Origin: Candidatus Jordarchaeales archaeon
GTDB taxonomy: Archaea > Asgardarchaeota > Jordiarchaeia > Jordiarchaeales > Freyrarchaeaceae
Assembly (NCBI GenBank): GCA_038889235.1
Contig: JAWAHN010000003.1
Location: 319,673-383,672 of the forward strand
Direction of reading: 5' to 3'
Length of the DNA stretch: 64,000 nt
The notes beneath the pieces are model-generated. The model saw nothing but the letters and a program-made list of their open reading frames with translations. It was not told the DNA's origin and did not search any database. Shown piece by piece: positions 9,287 to 18,414 of the stretch (its first letter is position 1; each line of letters opens with the position of its first letter). Both the position numbers and the translations under genes were made by a program.

Positions 9287-9668
9287 ACTATTGAAGAAAC
9301 CTTTAGAATAAAGTTCGACGTAGGATCTTCTTTTTCCTTGATTTTTCTTATTTCTCCAGAGATGATGTAGAGGGAGCTGGTTAGAGAAGCTCCACAGCAA
9401 TTTAACATGCTGGGCTGACGATGACCGAGTTCGTCCTCGCCAGCAAGCTTCATGAAGGCAGGTTCGCAAGCCTCTGCAGAAGCTCAGGGAAGCAAAGCGA
9501 CTAATGGAAACACTTCAAAGAGACAATTTAGATAAGGAACATGTCCAAGTGAAAGAAGACGAAAGATTATTTCACGTCAGCGTCAAAGGTCTTTTGAGGG
9601 GGACGATAGACTCCTTTACTGACAGCACTCGGGGACCGTTGAAAGACGCATTAAAAATAACGGCGGGT
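9287..9668. other. Intergenic, no gene recognised
   Basis: About 380 bases between the dead antitoxin and the membrane-protein gene. The forward 61-residue frame at 9504 has no recognisable pattern. Confidence 0.4.
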
Positions 9669-10718
9669 TTATGTCAGGTCTCCCTCTAGCCAATCACTAG
9701 AAGGCGGCTTACCGGGCGGCCACCGTACCACCTTTTCGAGAGCCATCTTAATATCATAACCAATCTTATTAATTTCATCACGAAAGTAACGGTGGTAACG
9801 AGAGTAACGATGCATCCTGCCTGCTCCGAAGGCCATGAAAGAAAAAACTTTTATGGTTATCTGCGTCCTGTCATTCTCCTTCCTCACAAGCGTGATTGTG
9901 AATGTGGGACGCGTTAGAAGGCTGAATGAGGGTATTGGAAGGGGAGTGATTATTATCTCTGGAATGATTTTTATCTTTGTAAGGGTGAGGGATGTTTTGT
10001 ACTTATCGTGTCCTCCTCTTTCGTGTTTTTCTATTGCGTTTGATATCCTTTCGGTTCCCGCGTGGAGAAGCATTAGTCCGGCGGATAGCGGAATAAAGGA
10101 GGATAAGGTGAATCTCATTGCGGAAGCAAAAAGTTCATTGGAAAAATTGACCAACATGAATAATTGGAGCTGGAAAGCTGTGAATTCGGACCTAAGAACC
10201 GAAATGTACGAAAAGAGAAATAAGTAATTGAGTGTGGGTATGCCGCCGGTTACACCCCCTACCTGTGAAAGTCCGGACAGAAATGCTGGTAAAAGAAGGG
10301 TGAGACTGATGTATGAGAACTTATACTGGAAAATTTTTCTTGTAAGATACCAAGCCACCATTTGTGTGGCAATAAAAATTGCGATCGCTCCTTTAAAGCA
10401 GAATGTAAAAGTTACTTCATTGCTGAGCGTCATGGGGATTACGAAGACAAGGCATAAGAAAAAGAATACAGTATCATATGGGGGTGTCATGTTAAAAGCT
10501 ATGGAATGGGCCAAGAATACTAGAAAAGACCATAATGTTATGGAGTAACTGAGAACCATTGGTGACCAGAACAGTATGCCGAAGATGTAGAGAAGGAATG
10601 CGCCCACAATTACTTCGGCGTAACCTTTATCTTCGCTGGGCCTAAACTTGAATTTGAATTTCTTGGACAAAATATCGACACATTCTTCTATACTAAGGGG
10701 AACAGTGAAAGTTAACAA
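9669..10718 (-). CDS. Polytopic membrane protein, unknown
   Basis: The 349-residue product has about seven hydrophobic segments between residues 36 and 225 (for example AFLLYIFGILFWSPMVL, TVFFFLCLVFVIPMTL, YISLTLLLPAFLSGL). A soluble, basic C-terminal part of about 110 residues is rich in His/Arg/Tyr near residue 310. No transporter signature is visible. It has no evident operon partner and sits among decayed genes, so it may itself be accessory. The first ATG is used; no clear ribosome binding site was seen. Confidence 0.6.
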   Translation of the reverse strand: MLTFTVPLSIEECVDILSKKFKFKFRPSEDKGYAEVIVGAFLLYIFGILFWSPMVLSYSITLWSFLVFLAHSIAFNMTPPYDTVFFFLCLVFVIPMTLSNEVTFTFCFKGAIAIFIATQMVAWYLTRKIFQYKFSYISLTLLLPAFLSGLSQVGGVTGGIPTLNYLFLFSYISVLRSEFTAFQLQLFMLVNFSNELFASAMRFTLSSFIPLSAGLMLLHAGTERISNAIEKHERGGHDKYKTSLTLTKIKIIPEIIITPLPIPSFSLLTRPTFTITLVRKENDRTQITIKVFSFMAFGAGRMHRYSRYHRYFRDEINKIGYDIKMALEKVVRWPPGKPPSSDWLEGDLT

Positions 10719-11291
10719 TCCTTACATTTCCCCCCACGTAGCAGCATCTTCGAAAAAATACAATACTTTGTTTTTTTCTTATATTCATTGTGGTTTTTGG
10801 TATACGTTACGTCAGCTATATGGTGTCAACCTACTTTTCTTTGCCTGCTTCATGGATTAATTGTTGGAGCGCGTTCGGGGTCACGTAACATGATTGGCGG
10901 ATTTCGGGTGCGGTATTATAATTTGGCAGTTGCAAGTGACCTTTGCTAGACGGGCACAAACTTTTTGCTCTAGGTTAAGGTGTATCTCTTTCTTCGCTTC
11001 TAGCGTTCTATTCAGTGTTTTTCCTTGTTTTTAATTGTATGGATCGCTGGTGCTGAGTCTTAGCTTTTCCGGTGCAACCTTGATGTCTTTCTGCTTGAGT
11101 GGTTCTTCGCTGCTGGTTTTTACGTCTAGAGTTTGGTAGAGGACGCGCTTCTAACTGCATCTACCAGATAGAGGACGACCAAGAAAACGAAGAATAGTTA
11201 CTAAGGGGCAAGCTGGTTTATTTTTTTAAGCCAAAGTTTTTATTCTTGATTCAAATGTTCAGTGAGTTTTAGCGAAAATTGGTGGGGTATT
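10719..11291. other. Intergenic, no gene recognised
   Basis: About 570 bases of AT-richer sequence upstream of the broken SBBP gene. No open frame of note and no RNA gene seen. Confidence 0.4.
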
Positions 11292-11795
11292 GTGAATAAA
11301 TGGGTAAAAGTATGTGGAGGACGTCGTAATGCTCCTGTAGATTTTGCTGGTAGTGTTGCCTTTGACGAAGAAGGGAACATTATTGTGGCTGAAAGCACGG
11401 GCTCCTTTGGTGCTGGAAAAGTGACGTTTGGGTTTTGAAGCTTAATGAGTATGGGGATGCGATGGCAGAGGACGTATGGAGGAGAAGGTGACGACTTTGC
11501 TGAGGACGTTACTGTCGATGATAACGGGAACATTGTTGTGGTTGGAAGCACCGAGACGTTTTCGGCGGGAGATTACCCTGCGACCATGGTTTTGTGTCTG
11601 GGTCCTGACGGTGAGGTTTACAGCTCCCTCAAAAGATTCACAGTTACGAGTACAAACACGTTCCCAATCGTGACCAAAGCGTATTCCTCACTCACGCCAG
11701 CCAAAGTATCGTATGCGCGCTTGGAGCTACTAAATACATGGAAAACAACGACGGACACCAAAGCCACGGTAACTGTATTGGCGCCGCCACAATAA
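11292..11795 (+). pseudogene. SBBP-repeat beta-propeller protein, frameshifted remnant
   Basis: From GTG 11292 one frame encodes a propeller blade (FDEEGNIIVAES, SFGAG) and stops at 11436-11438. A second frame across 11421-11465 encodes DVWVLKLNEYGDAM, the expected continuation. A third, from about 11460, continues WQRTYGGEGDD, DDNGNIVVVGST and a Thr-rich tail to 11795. The three pieces join into a normal 'GtyDvwVlKLn..G...WqrtYGG' SBBP pattern only with two frameshifts. Such proteins are usually exported; no signal peptide remains. It is a truncated, dead copy. Confidence 0.75.
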
Positions 11796-11887
11796 GATAA
11801 AACAAAAGAACCTCTAAGCGGCAAACCAATTGCTTTTGTATGATTATTTTTGCCTTCCATGAGAGTTGAGGTCCTTTAGTGGTGTTG

Positions 11888-12200
11888 CTAGTCGATTTTT
11901 ATTTCGGATATGTTCTCCAGAACTAGCTGGTCGCCGTATGCTCCTGTGCTTACTGCTCCGCTATTATTGATTTGTGGGTCTGGGATTATTTTCTTCACTA
12001 AAAGGAGCCCTGTCACGTAAATGGTTTTCCCCCACGAGTTCTTCATGATTTTCCAATTCTGGAATGTAAACGATGTCGTTCTTCAACTTTAGGCAGGGGC
12101 CCGATTTGCAGTTGACAACTAGGCCACTCAGGGTAACCCGTCTACCAAACATTCCTTCCGAAATGGAGTCAAGGGCTTTTCCGTCATCCGCGTTCACCAA
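11888..12200 (-). pseudogene. OB-fold-like small protein, single frameshift
   Basis: The reverse frame from TTG 12200 reads RRVTLSGLVVNCKSGPCLKL and DIVYIPE, then goes astray. The neighbouring frame continues NSWGKTIYVTGLLLVKKIIP and AYGDQLVLENISEIKID to a TAG at 11888-11890. Joined, they form one coherent protein with two 'G(K)xVxVxGxL' strands, as in small OB-fold nucleic-acid or signal proteins. The shift lies at about 12045-12065. It is either a pseudogene or a local sequence error; the many broken neighbours favour decay. Confidence 0.6.
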
Positions 12201-12313
12201 CTTGGATTAAGAAACCAACGTTGTTTTATTTAACAGCGGCTCACCTAATTAGATTATTGGCTGTTGCCAGGCTTCATGATCATTTTTGTCTATGTTAGAT
12301 AGTTTATCTCTAA

Positions 12314-12754
12314 TTAGGAAGCTTCCTTTTTTGCTACTCGCATTCTTTCGGCTGCCTCGTCGAACATCCTCCTAACCCCATCCAGGTATTGTTTGTCTGC
12401 GTGTATTATTATTCCTTCATTGAAGAGGTCGTATGCGGTCATTCTCGCTTCTTCACATAGAAGCTTGAACTCTTCAAGTGATAACACGTGGTACTCAACG
12501 CTGTGCCTCCTTATGATCACCGGTGGGAGGTCAAGCCTTTTCCAGTGCGGCCCCGAAACGCCCTCACATACTAGGATTACGTCTATGTCGCTTCCAGGAT
12601 GCCAGTCACCTCTAGCGAATCTTCCAACAACTCCGATAAGCTTGACCTTCTCGCCCGACGGGTCTATGATGGCCCTAACTTCGTGCATCTTTTTCTTCAG
12701 CTCTTCGATAATCTCCTCACGAAGTCTATCACGCTCCTCGCTGCCTCCAGACAT
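12314..12754 (-). CDS. MNT-type nucleotidyltransferase (antitoxin of an MNT/HEPN pair)
   Basis: A minimal nucleotidyltransferase of 146 residues. The core motif GRFARGDWHPGSDIDVIL gives the G-[x]-R-G-D loop and the two metal-binding Asp of the polymerase-beta superfamily, with the third acidic residue likely in the SVEYHVLS strand. In two-gene MNT/HEPN modules such proteins act as antitoxins, often by AMP-ylating the HEPN toxin. The HEPN gene just upstream is frameshifted (12697-13114) and overlaps this start by 58 bases. A later in-frame ATG (near 12688) would avoid the overlap. The gene itself is intact. Confidence 0.8.
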   Translation of the reverse strand: MSGGSEERDRLREEIIEELKKKMHEVRAIIDPSGEKVKLIGVVGRFARGDWHPGSDIDVILVCEGVSGPHWKRLDLPPVIIRRHSVEYHVLSLEEFKLLCEEARMTAYDLFNEGIIIHADKQYLDGVRRMFDEAAERMRVAKKEAS

Positions 12755-13114
12755 TTCTCAGCATCCTTCTTTCCATACAGCTCGTAGGCGGCTAACTCCA
12801 TTCCCGGGGGAAGATTTGGGTATTCTCGGTGGGGTGTAGTGTTTGTAAGCAGTTTAGCCTGCCATTCGAGGAAGCCTACCTGCACCCCGTAAATCTTCCC
12901 CGTCTCTAAGAGGAGGACGTAAACTGAATGGCCTCGCGTCTCGACGCCCTTCCTATATAGGGCGGATTTGAGGGCTTTCTCCGCCGCCTGCTGCGAGTGA
13001 AAGCATGAAGCGGCGTAGTGTAAGGTTTTCAGGAGCCTCAGCTACGGCCAAGTCCTCCACAGCGTCTTTAAGCCACCTTTCAGCTTCAGCATCCCATCGG
13101 GACAGTGCAACCAC
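12697..13114 (-). pseudogene. HEPN-domain protein, single frameshift
   Basis: From GTG 13114 the frame reads RWDAEAERWLKDAVEDLAVA, then breaks at about 13015-13035. The adjacent frame continues LHYAASCFHSQQAAEKALKS and SVYVLLLET, and ends with AEKCLEAARSVIDFVRRL before TGA at 12697. This is the classic HEPN layout (W..dA..Dl; acF.sQQAaEkaLK; dAe.cl..A..vi..v). One indel destroys it. It lies directly upstream of the MNT gene, so it was the toxin half of an MNT/HEPN module. Confidence 0.75.
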
Positions 13115-13247
13115 CAACTAGCAGGACGACTGTGGTTAATTCAGGCGTTTCAGGGTATTTAGGTTGCCGTGGCTTTCCGGTTATACGTGTTGCTTCTTTC
13201 ATGGCGCGAACTTCTTTTATAGATTGCAGTTCAGGTTTTTCTTGGTG

Positions 13248-13553
13248 GTGGCTTTTGGTGATGTTGATGTTGTTTCTGAGTGCTTGAGGAGTATTGATGG
13301 GGTTGAGTTCGCCATATGGTTTGGCTCCAGCTGCAGGGGGAGGGTGCGCAAGTTTAGTGACTTGGATATTGGGATTTACGTTTCAAGGGACCTGAGCGTC
13401 CGGGAGCTGATGAACAAGATTCCCTTTCTTGAGAGGCTTGTTGATTTGAAGATCCTGAACGACGCTCCGCCTCCTTCAACTTCTCATAAATTGTACCTTT
13501 CAGCCTTTTTCAGCTGGCGGCGTCCCCGCCCTCATATAACCGAAACCACATAA
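13248..13553 (+). pseudogene. Truncated MNT nucleotidyltransferase fragment
   Basis: From about GTG 13248 the frame encodes VEFAIWFGSSCRGRVRKFSD followed by LDIGIYVS and VDLKILNDAPP, a standard MNT fold (FGS..RG, SD-x-D, then the third strand VDL). It loses similarity right after NDAPP, where homologues continue for 40 or more residues. No HEPN partner follows. It is a second, separate MNT gene beside the module on the opposite strand. Confidence 0.6.
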
Positions 13554-13754
13554 ATCTTTCACAACTTGGTATAATTCTTCGCCAGATACGCCCAACACAA
13601 ACACCTCTAACGGACGGCTACTCTTTCCGCACAAATACCGTTAACATCAATAGAAAGGGGCGGCGATAGGAAAATCCTGAAAAACGAACTCAAGAAAAGT
13701 GCTTCCAGTTTGCTGAAAGTAGGTGTGTTGAGGGTGGAGGCTACTCATTTGTGG

Positions 13755-14249
13755 TTAGATTTCGAGCCATTCTTCAGCGGGATTTACGACCTTAACATTG
13801 TATTTTTTCCCGATAGTCAAGAAGTGTTTGTCCAGTGAGTAAACCACGTTAACGTAGTTTTTCACCGGGATAAAGCACAGGAAGTCCCACACGTGGATGC
13901 CAGTCTCCTTGCAGGCTTCAACAGACTCCTTTACGTGTCCTAGGCTCGTCGGGATTTTTACTATTCCGTCGTCTTCCATTATTCCCACAACGATTCTTAG
14001 GGCTTCATCTAGGGGAACCCTGTAGCCTCTAAAGGCGAGAACATGGAAGATCTCCGCAACCTGGTGCAAAGTCATATATATTCTGAGTTTTTCAAACTCG
14101 TCCTCGAAAAACCTTCTGCAAGACTCGTGAAGCCTGAAGGCCCTCTCGTAATCCTCCTTCGATCTAAACTTTTCCATGGCGGGTCTTTTCTTCGCTATGC
14201 TCCAGACCTCCGTATCGACGAAGGCCCTAATCAATATCTTCTCCCTCAT
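13755..14249 (-). CDS. PIN-domain ribonuclease, VapC-like toxin
   Basis: A 164-residue PIN protein. The first catalytic Asp is in ILIRAFVDTEVW, the middle acidic helix carries TLHQVAEIFHVL, the third acidic site is in HVWDFLC and the last in VYSLDKHFL, followed by the final strand YNVKVVNP. PIN toxins cleave tRNA, rRNA or mRNA with Mg2+. I choose ATG 14249 rather than 14279 because it begins just before the first strand and gives a short 23-base overlap with the ribbon-helix-helix antitoxin gene upstream. The insert between the first two motifs is longer than in most VapC proteins. Confidence 0.78.
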   Translation of the reverse strand: MREKILIRAFVDTEVWSIAKKRPAMEKFRSKEDYERAFRLHESCRRFFEDEFEKLRIYMTLHQVAEIFHVLAFRGYRVPLDEALRIVVGIMEDDGIVKIPTSLGHVKESVEACKETGIHVWDFLCFIPVKNYVNVVYSLDKHFLTIGKKYNVKVVNPAEEWLEI

Positions 14250-14448
14250 ACTCTCTAAGGTCTTCAGGCTCCATGCCATCGACAGGCTTCAAAATAAGAT
14301 CCTTAACACTTAACCCTCTCCGTCTTGACAGGTAATTCAGGAGAGCGTCGACGATCAGGTCCCTCATCGGTCTCCCCTCCTCAACAGCCCTCCTTTTAAG
14401 TTCCCTGTAAAGATCGTCCGGTAGAACAATGGTTGTCTTCACACCCAT
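14227..14448 (-). CDS. Ribbon-helix-helix antitoxin (CopG/VapB-like)
   Basis: A 73-residue protein whose N-terminus KTTIVLPDDLYRELKRRAVE is a textbook ribbon-helix-helix strand and first helix, followed by RPMRDLIVDALLNYL as the second helix. The acidic C-terminal tail (EPEDLREYEGEDID) is the likely toxin-binding part. Its gene precedes and overlaps the PIN gene, forming an intact toxin-antitoxin operon that probably autorepresses through this protein. Confidence 0.82.
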   Translation of the reverse strand: MGVKTTIVLPDDLYRELKRRAVEEGRPMRDLIVDALLNYLSRRRGLSVKDLILKPVDGMEPEDLREYEGEDID

Positions 14449-14867
14449 AGACCCACCACGTAAGCATTACCGTAAAGACATATTTAAGGCTTACCGTATT
14501 TATGGAAAATATGTGAACAAGGGCGCAGTGAGAATTTTCAACAGTCATGCAGGTCATACCCGTTTTTGAAGTCGGCTTTGAAAAAGTCCATTCCGGGCCT
14601 GATAGTAGTTTCTGTGCTTCCTTGCGTCGCCCACGAGAACCGTGCAGAACATGCAACCCCTCGTTAGAGTCTTTTTGCTTGTGTAAGTGTCGGTGTGTTT
14701 GTGGGCCACCTTAGCGTAAATTTTTACAATGATGGATTGGGTGCAGGTTGCCAGACAGGTGTCTGCCAACGTGGTGATATGAGCTCGCCAGCAGGGTTAC
14801 AGGTTTATCTTCTCAGCAGGCTGGTGGTTATAGCTTAGTGCTGGTTGGAAAGTTGGCTAAGTGCGCG
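14449..14867. other. Intergenic between two toxin-antitoxin modules
   Basis: About 420 bases with no recognisable gene. An AT-rich stretch at 14480-14505 upstream of the ribbon-helix-helix gene may hold its promoter. Confidence 0.4.
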
Positions 14868-15323
14868 CTATTCCAGTATTTCGTCTAGTTCGGATACGCG
14901 TATGATTGATACCTCTTTAATGTCTTCGAAGTGTTTTTCGTTGTCGAGTACTACTACGGGGGTTGGGCTTTCCTCTGAGAGACGTAGTGAGAGGGCTGCT
15001 GAGGAGAGGTCCCCCCACGGTTTTTCACCATATTTGAGCTTTAGCATTCCGAGCTTAATTGTCGTTTCGGCGTCGTAGACCACGCTGAATGTGGCGTAGG
15101 CAGACCTGACCACCTGTTCCGGCTTCACGTTCCTGGCGGTGCCTTGCTTCTCCTTTATGATCCTGCTCATTACTTTATATGCTTCTGCAAGGTTGTTTGG
15201 GTGCATGTATATTCTAATTTCACCGTTCTCATGCTTTAGGACGGCTTTCCTAACTTTATCGGAGCCGGCCTCGCTGGTGAATAGGAGTAGGAATGGTCCC
15301 GTATCGAAGACGAGCCTTTTCAC
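14868..15323 (-). CDS. vapC: PIN-domain ribonuclease, VapC-like toxin
   Basis: A 151-residue PIN protein beginning KRLVFDTGPFLLLF (first Asp), with NNLAEAYKV (Glu), PWGDLSSAALSLRL (Asp) and VVVLDNEKHFEDI (last acidic site). It is a predicted Mg2+-dependent RNase toxin. Its ATG overlaps the stop of the AbrB-type antitoxin upstream by four bases, the usual translational coupling of VapBC operons. It is the second intact PIN module within 2 kb. Confidence 0.85.
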   Translation of the reverse strand: MKRLVFDTGPFLLLFTSEAGSDKVRKAVLKHENGEIRIYMHPNNLAEAYKVMSRIIKEKQGTARNVKPEQVVRSAYATFSVVYDAETTIKLGMLKLKYGEKPWGDLSSAALSLRLSEESPTPVVVLDNEKHFEDIKEVSIIRVSELDEILE

Positions 15324-15604
15324 CCAGAACCCCGCCGAAGAAGCTCTTTCTCTCTTTGATCCTCGCCTCCTCCCTTCAACTCTTTTTCTCGCTCCTCAAG
15401 CAGGACTTTAGTGGCTTCCGCTCCTTCAAGGAAGCCGAAGAGCTCAGAGATTCGGGGGGTCCGCTCGATCAATAACCTAGTTTCATCGATGGGTCTAAAG
15501 GTGACCTCAACTCCCTCCCTGTAACCGTACTTCTCCCTTATCTCCTTCGGTATAACCACTTGGCCCTTACGGGAGATCTTCGCCTTATACTCCATAAACT
15601 TCAC
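15320..15604 (-). CDS. vapB: AbrB/VapB-type antitoxin
   Basis: A 94-residue DNA-binding protein. Residues 5-45 (YKAKISRKGQVVIPKEIREK onward) are a swapped-hairpin AbrB domain. The rest is a charged tail (LLEEREKELKGGGEDQREKE) likely to wrap the toxin. It lies immediately upstream of and overlaps the VapC gene by four bases. It probably represses its own operon. Confidence 0.87.
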   Translation of the reverse strand: MKFMEYKAKISRKGQVVIPKEIREKYGYREGVEVTFRPIDETRLLIERTPRISELFGFLEGAEATKVLLEEREKELKGGGEDQREKELLRRGSG

Positions 15605-16010
15605 CCAGAAAACAATCAGTAAGGAGCCTCTAAAAATCTTACGTCTTACTTCTTACGGTAAGACCATCTCTAACTAGTTTTACCATTAGAGGACTCGCCT
15701 GCTTAGGAAGCCTAACGTGTTTAACGCCTCTTAAGCAACCTCTCCGAGGCCTTCAGCGCAGAGGGCCACCGCTGAACGCAAGTAGGGCGATTACTACCTT
15801 TCCACCCCCTCGGCTTTTTCACACACTCTCCCGCCTACTCTAAAAGAGACCACTTAAGCAGCACCCTTTCCCAATGCCATACATTTCCAGATGATCAGAT
15901 GTGCTCATCGGGCGAGCAGCCACATCGACGTGGTTTTTCACTGGAGTGATGCGGATAAGCCCATACGTGGGTGAGGTCTCCCTAAATGCCTGAACTATTT
16001 TTGGTTTGGC
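15605..16010. other. Intergenic, no gene recognised
   Basis: About 400 bases upstream of the VapBC operon. The first 60 bases are AT-rich and may contain the vapB promoter. Nothing else was recognised. Confidence 0.35.
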
Positions 16011-16905
16011 TCAGCTGTGCTTCTGCTTGCGTTTCATGGCTACGTGAGCCGTATTTAGGTTGTAGCTCTTGACGTATTTGAGCCAAAATAATGGCGACGC
16101 GACAGGCTGCAACAATCATCCACCACCACTTCATGCTTAACTTGTAGTTATGAGGGTTTTCGTCTTTTCCTAGCTTCCGGAAGACGAAGAGGTATTCGTG
16201 GTGTATTTAGGAGGAAGTCCGGTGGCGTTCCCCCTCTGGCCTTTCAGTCCAATACTCGTTGGCGGTCTTAGCTGGACCAAACCCACTTCTCCCTACTCTT
16301 CTTGACGTTCCACTAGCACTTTATGATGTCTTCTTGGAGGATGAAGCCTGCGTCTAGGAACTGTTGCATCACACTGAATTATACCCGGGACGTAGTGTTT
16401 GTGCTTCCTCGTGTCGTCCACGAAGACCACGCAGAACCTTCCAGGTTTGAGGACTCTGAAGCTCCTCAGCTGCCTCCCGCACCCCCTTAAGATACTCCTC
16501 TAGGTTGTAAACTTGGGAGAGGGCACCTCAATCTCCTTCTGCTTGGAGTATGGAATTATGTTTGCGTAGGGAGGATGTGTGGCTATTAAGTCGACGGATT
16601 CATCCTCTACTAGGTTGAGGTTTCGTGCGTCACCATGGTTAAACACTGAATTTGGCTCCTCCCAGTCTGAGCCGATGAGACTACGGTTAAGGTTCAACAC
16701 GTCAGATGCCAGGGTGCACGCCTCGTAGCTTATGTCTACGCCGATCGCGTTTCTGCCCAAGAGCTTACACTCGACCAGAGTTGTTCCTCCACCACCATCT
16801 ACAAGGACAAGCTCGCTGGACTTACTGTAGCGGAGTATAAGGCAACTTCGGTGGACCAGTTCCCACGGTAATCTCCCTTTTATATGTGGCCCAGTCCCCC
16901 TTTAT
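16011..16905 (-). pseudogene. DNA methyltransferase (N4/N6-type), multiply frameshifted
   Basis: Reading right to left, pieces in different frames spell a complete methylase. GDYRGNW is near 16875, followed by VDGGGGTTLVECKLLGRNAI (SAM-binding motif I), then the longest open piece at 16500-16760 with DLIATHPPYANIIPYS (catalytic [DN]PPY). Next come FRVLKPGRFCVVFVDDTRKH, then FLDAGFILQEDIIKC with a TAG at 16313-16315, then HEYLFVFRKLGKDE near 16160-16200. At least four indels and one stop are needed. The frame that ends at TGA 16011 (KYVKSYNLNTAHVAMKRKQ) may be its tail or another fragment. It is a dead DNA modification enzyme with no restriction partner seen. Confidence 0.8.
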
Positions 16906-17241
16906 CCGGAAAGCTCCAACATGGGTTTCAAAGCTGAAATTTTCGGGCCGACACCCTGAAAATCATGATTTTAATTAGCACAGGCATGAATACTCGACGG
17001 ACATTAATGGCGTGTTCGAAGTGTATTCCTTAGAGGTTGGCTGCACCTTCACACCCCCTGTTGAAGCTTAAAATCTCGATAAGAGATGTTCCGCAAGGGC
17101 TTCTGCCGCTTCCAAATCTCGTCGGCGGTTTCCGAAAGTAGCGAGAAACTTAGAGTAAAAACTTGGGAAAAGGTAATTTCTAAGTGCCGACAATAAGTTT
17201 TTGATAACTTGTCTCGGGAGGGAAAGGGTATAGCTTTGTCT

Positions 17242-18414
17242 ATGAATGATATTGAGAGGTTGAGGGACGACATTGGCCCCGAGTACGTTATTCAGATGTA
17301 TGATCCTGTTTCGCGCATGCGTGCGGTCGTGGTCATTGATACCGCTGTTTTTGGAGTCGCTGCCGGCGGCATCAGGATGCTCCCAGACATAACTACCGAG
17401 GAGATCATCCACCTGGCTAGGGCGATGACCTACAAGTTCGCTATTCTTGATATCCCCGTTGGAGGCGCTAAATCCGGGATATTTGCTGACCCATCCTCTC
17501 CTGACAGAGACAGAATAATTGACTCATACGGGCGCCACATCACACCCTTCCTTAAGCAGTTGATGTATATCCCCGGCGCCGACATGGGAACCTCTGACAG
17601 GGATGTTGCAAGGATATACGAGGTTGCAGGGGTAAAGGAGTTGGCCCCCAGCGGGCTGACGCTCAGGGAGAAGGAGGGTATGCCGCTTGAAGACCACTTG
17701 ACAGGCTACGGAGTGGTGGTAGCTGCTAAAACAGCGTGCGAGCTTATTAGCCTAAGCATTAATGGGGCAACAGTGGCCATCGAGGGGTTCGGCAAAGTTG
17801 GAGGGGGAGTGGCACGCTACATGGCTAGGTCGGGGGCAAAAGTTGTCGCGGTATCCACAATTGAGGGCGCCGTGTACAACCCTGACGGCTTAGACGTCGA
17901 GAAAATGCTCGAGATGAGGAAGAAGCTGGGAGACAAAGTCGTCCTCGAATATGAGAATGGAGAGCACATAGGGAGGGAGGAGCTTTTCACCCTTCCAGTC
18001 GACATCCTCGTTCCTGGAGCTAGGCCTTACGTTATCAACAAGGGCAACGCGGACAAAATCCAAGCGAAGCTAATAGCTCCTGGGGCAAATATCCCGGTAA
18101 CAGACGAAGCCGATGAAATTCTGTTGCAGAGGGGTGTGGTCGTCTTGCCGGACTTCGTCGCAAACTCTGGAGGCGTAATCGCCGCTACACTGGACAGGAT
18201 GAGCGCCACAGAGGAGAAGGCGTTCAAGGTCGTTGAAGAGAAAATATCCTCCCTAACCAGGGAGGTCCTATCCAAAGCCCTGAAGGAAAATATGTCGCCC
18301 ACAAAGTTGGCCAAGGAAATGGCGTTAGAAAAAGTCAGGAGAGCCATAAAAGATAGGAGACAGCTTCAGGCAGAAGAACTCGAGAGGATAGTTAGAAAGA
18401 AAATCGAAGTGTAA
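17242..18414 (+). CDS. gdhA: Glutamate dehydrogenase (Glu/Leu/Phe/Val dehydrogenase family)
   Basis: Interconverts glutamate with 2-oxoglutarate and ammonia using NAD(P). The protein has the substrate-binding segment AAGGIRMLPD, the catalytic lysine region DIPVGGAKSGIF (GGAKSG instead of the more common GGAKGG), and GADMGTSDRDVA. The Rossmann nucleotide loop is GFGKVGGG, and the C-terminal substrate site is FVANSGGV. Its 390 residues are slightly short of the usual 410-420 for archaeal enzymes. I take ATG 17242; TTG 17236 and 17209 are possible. Leu or another amino acid cannot be excluded as substrate. Confidence 0.9.
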   Translation: MNDIERLRDDIGPEYVIQMYDPVSRMRAVVVIDTAVFGVAAGGIRMLPDITTEEIIHLARAMTYKFAILDIPVGGAKSGIFADPSSPDRDRIIDSYGRHITPFLKQLMYIPGADMGTSDRDVARIYEVAGVKELAPSGLTLREKEGMPLEDHLTGYGVVVAAKTACELISLSINGATVAIEGFGKVGGGVARYMARSGAKVVAVSTIEGAVYNPDGLDVEKMLEMRKKLGDKVVLEYENGEHIGREELFTLPVDILVPGARPYVINKGNADKIQAKLIAPGANIPVTDEADEILLQRGVVVLPDFVANSGGVIAATLDRMSATEEKAFKVVEEKISSLTREVLSKALKENMSPTKLAKEMALEKVRRAIKDRRQLQAEELERIVRKKIEV

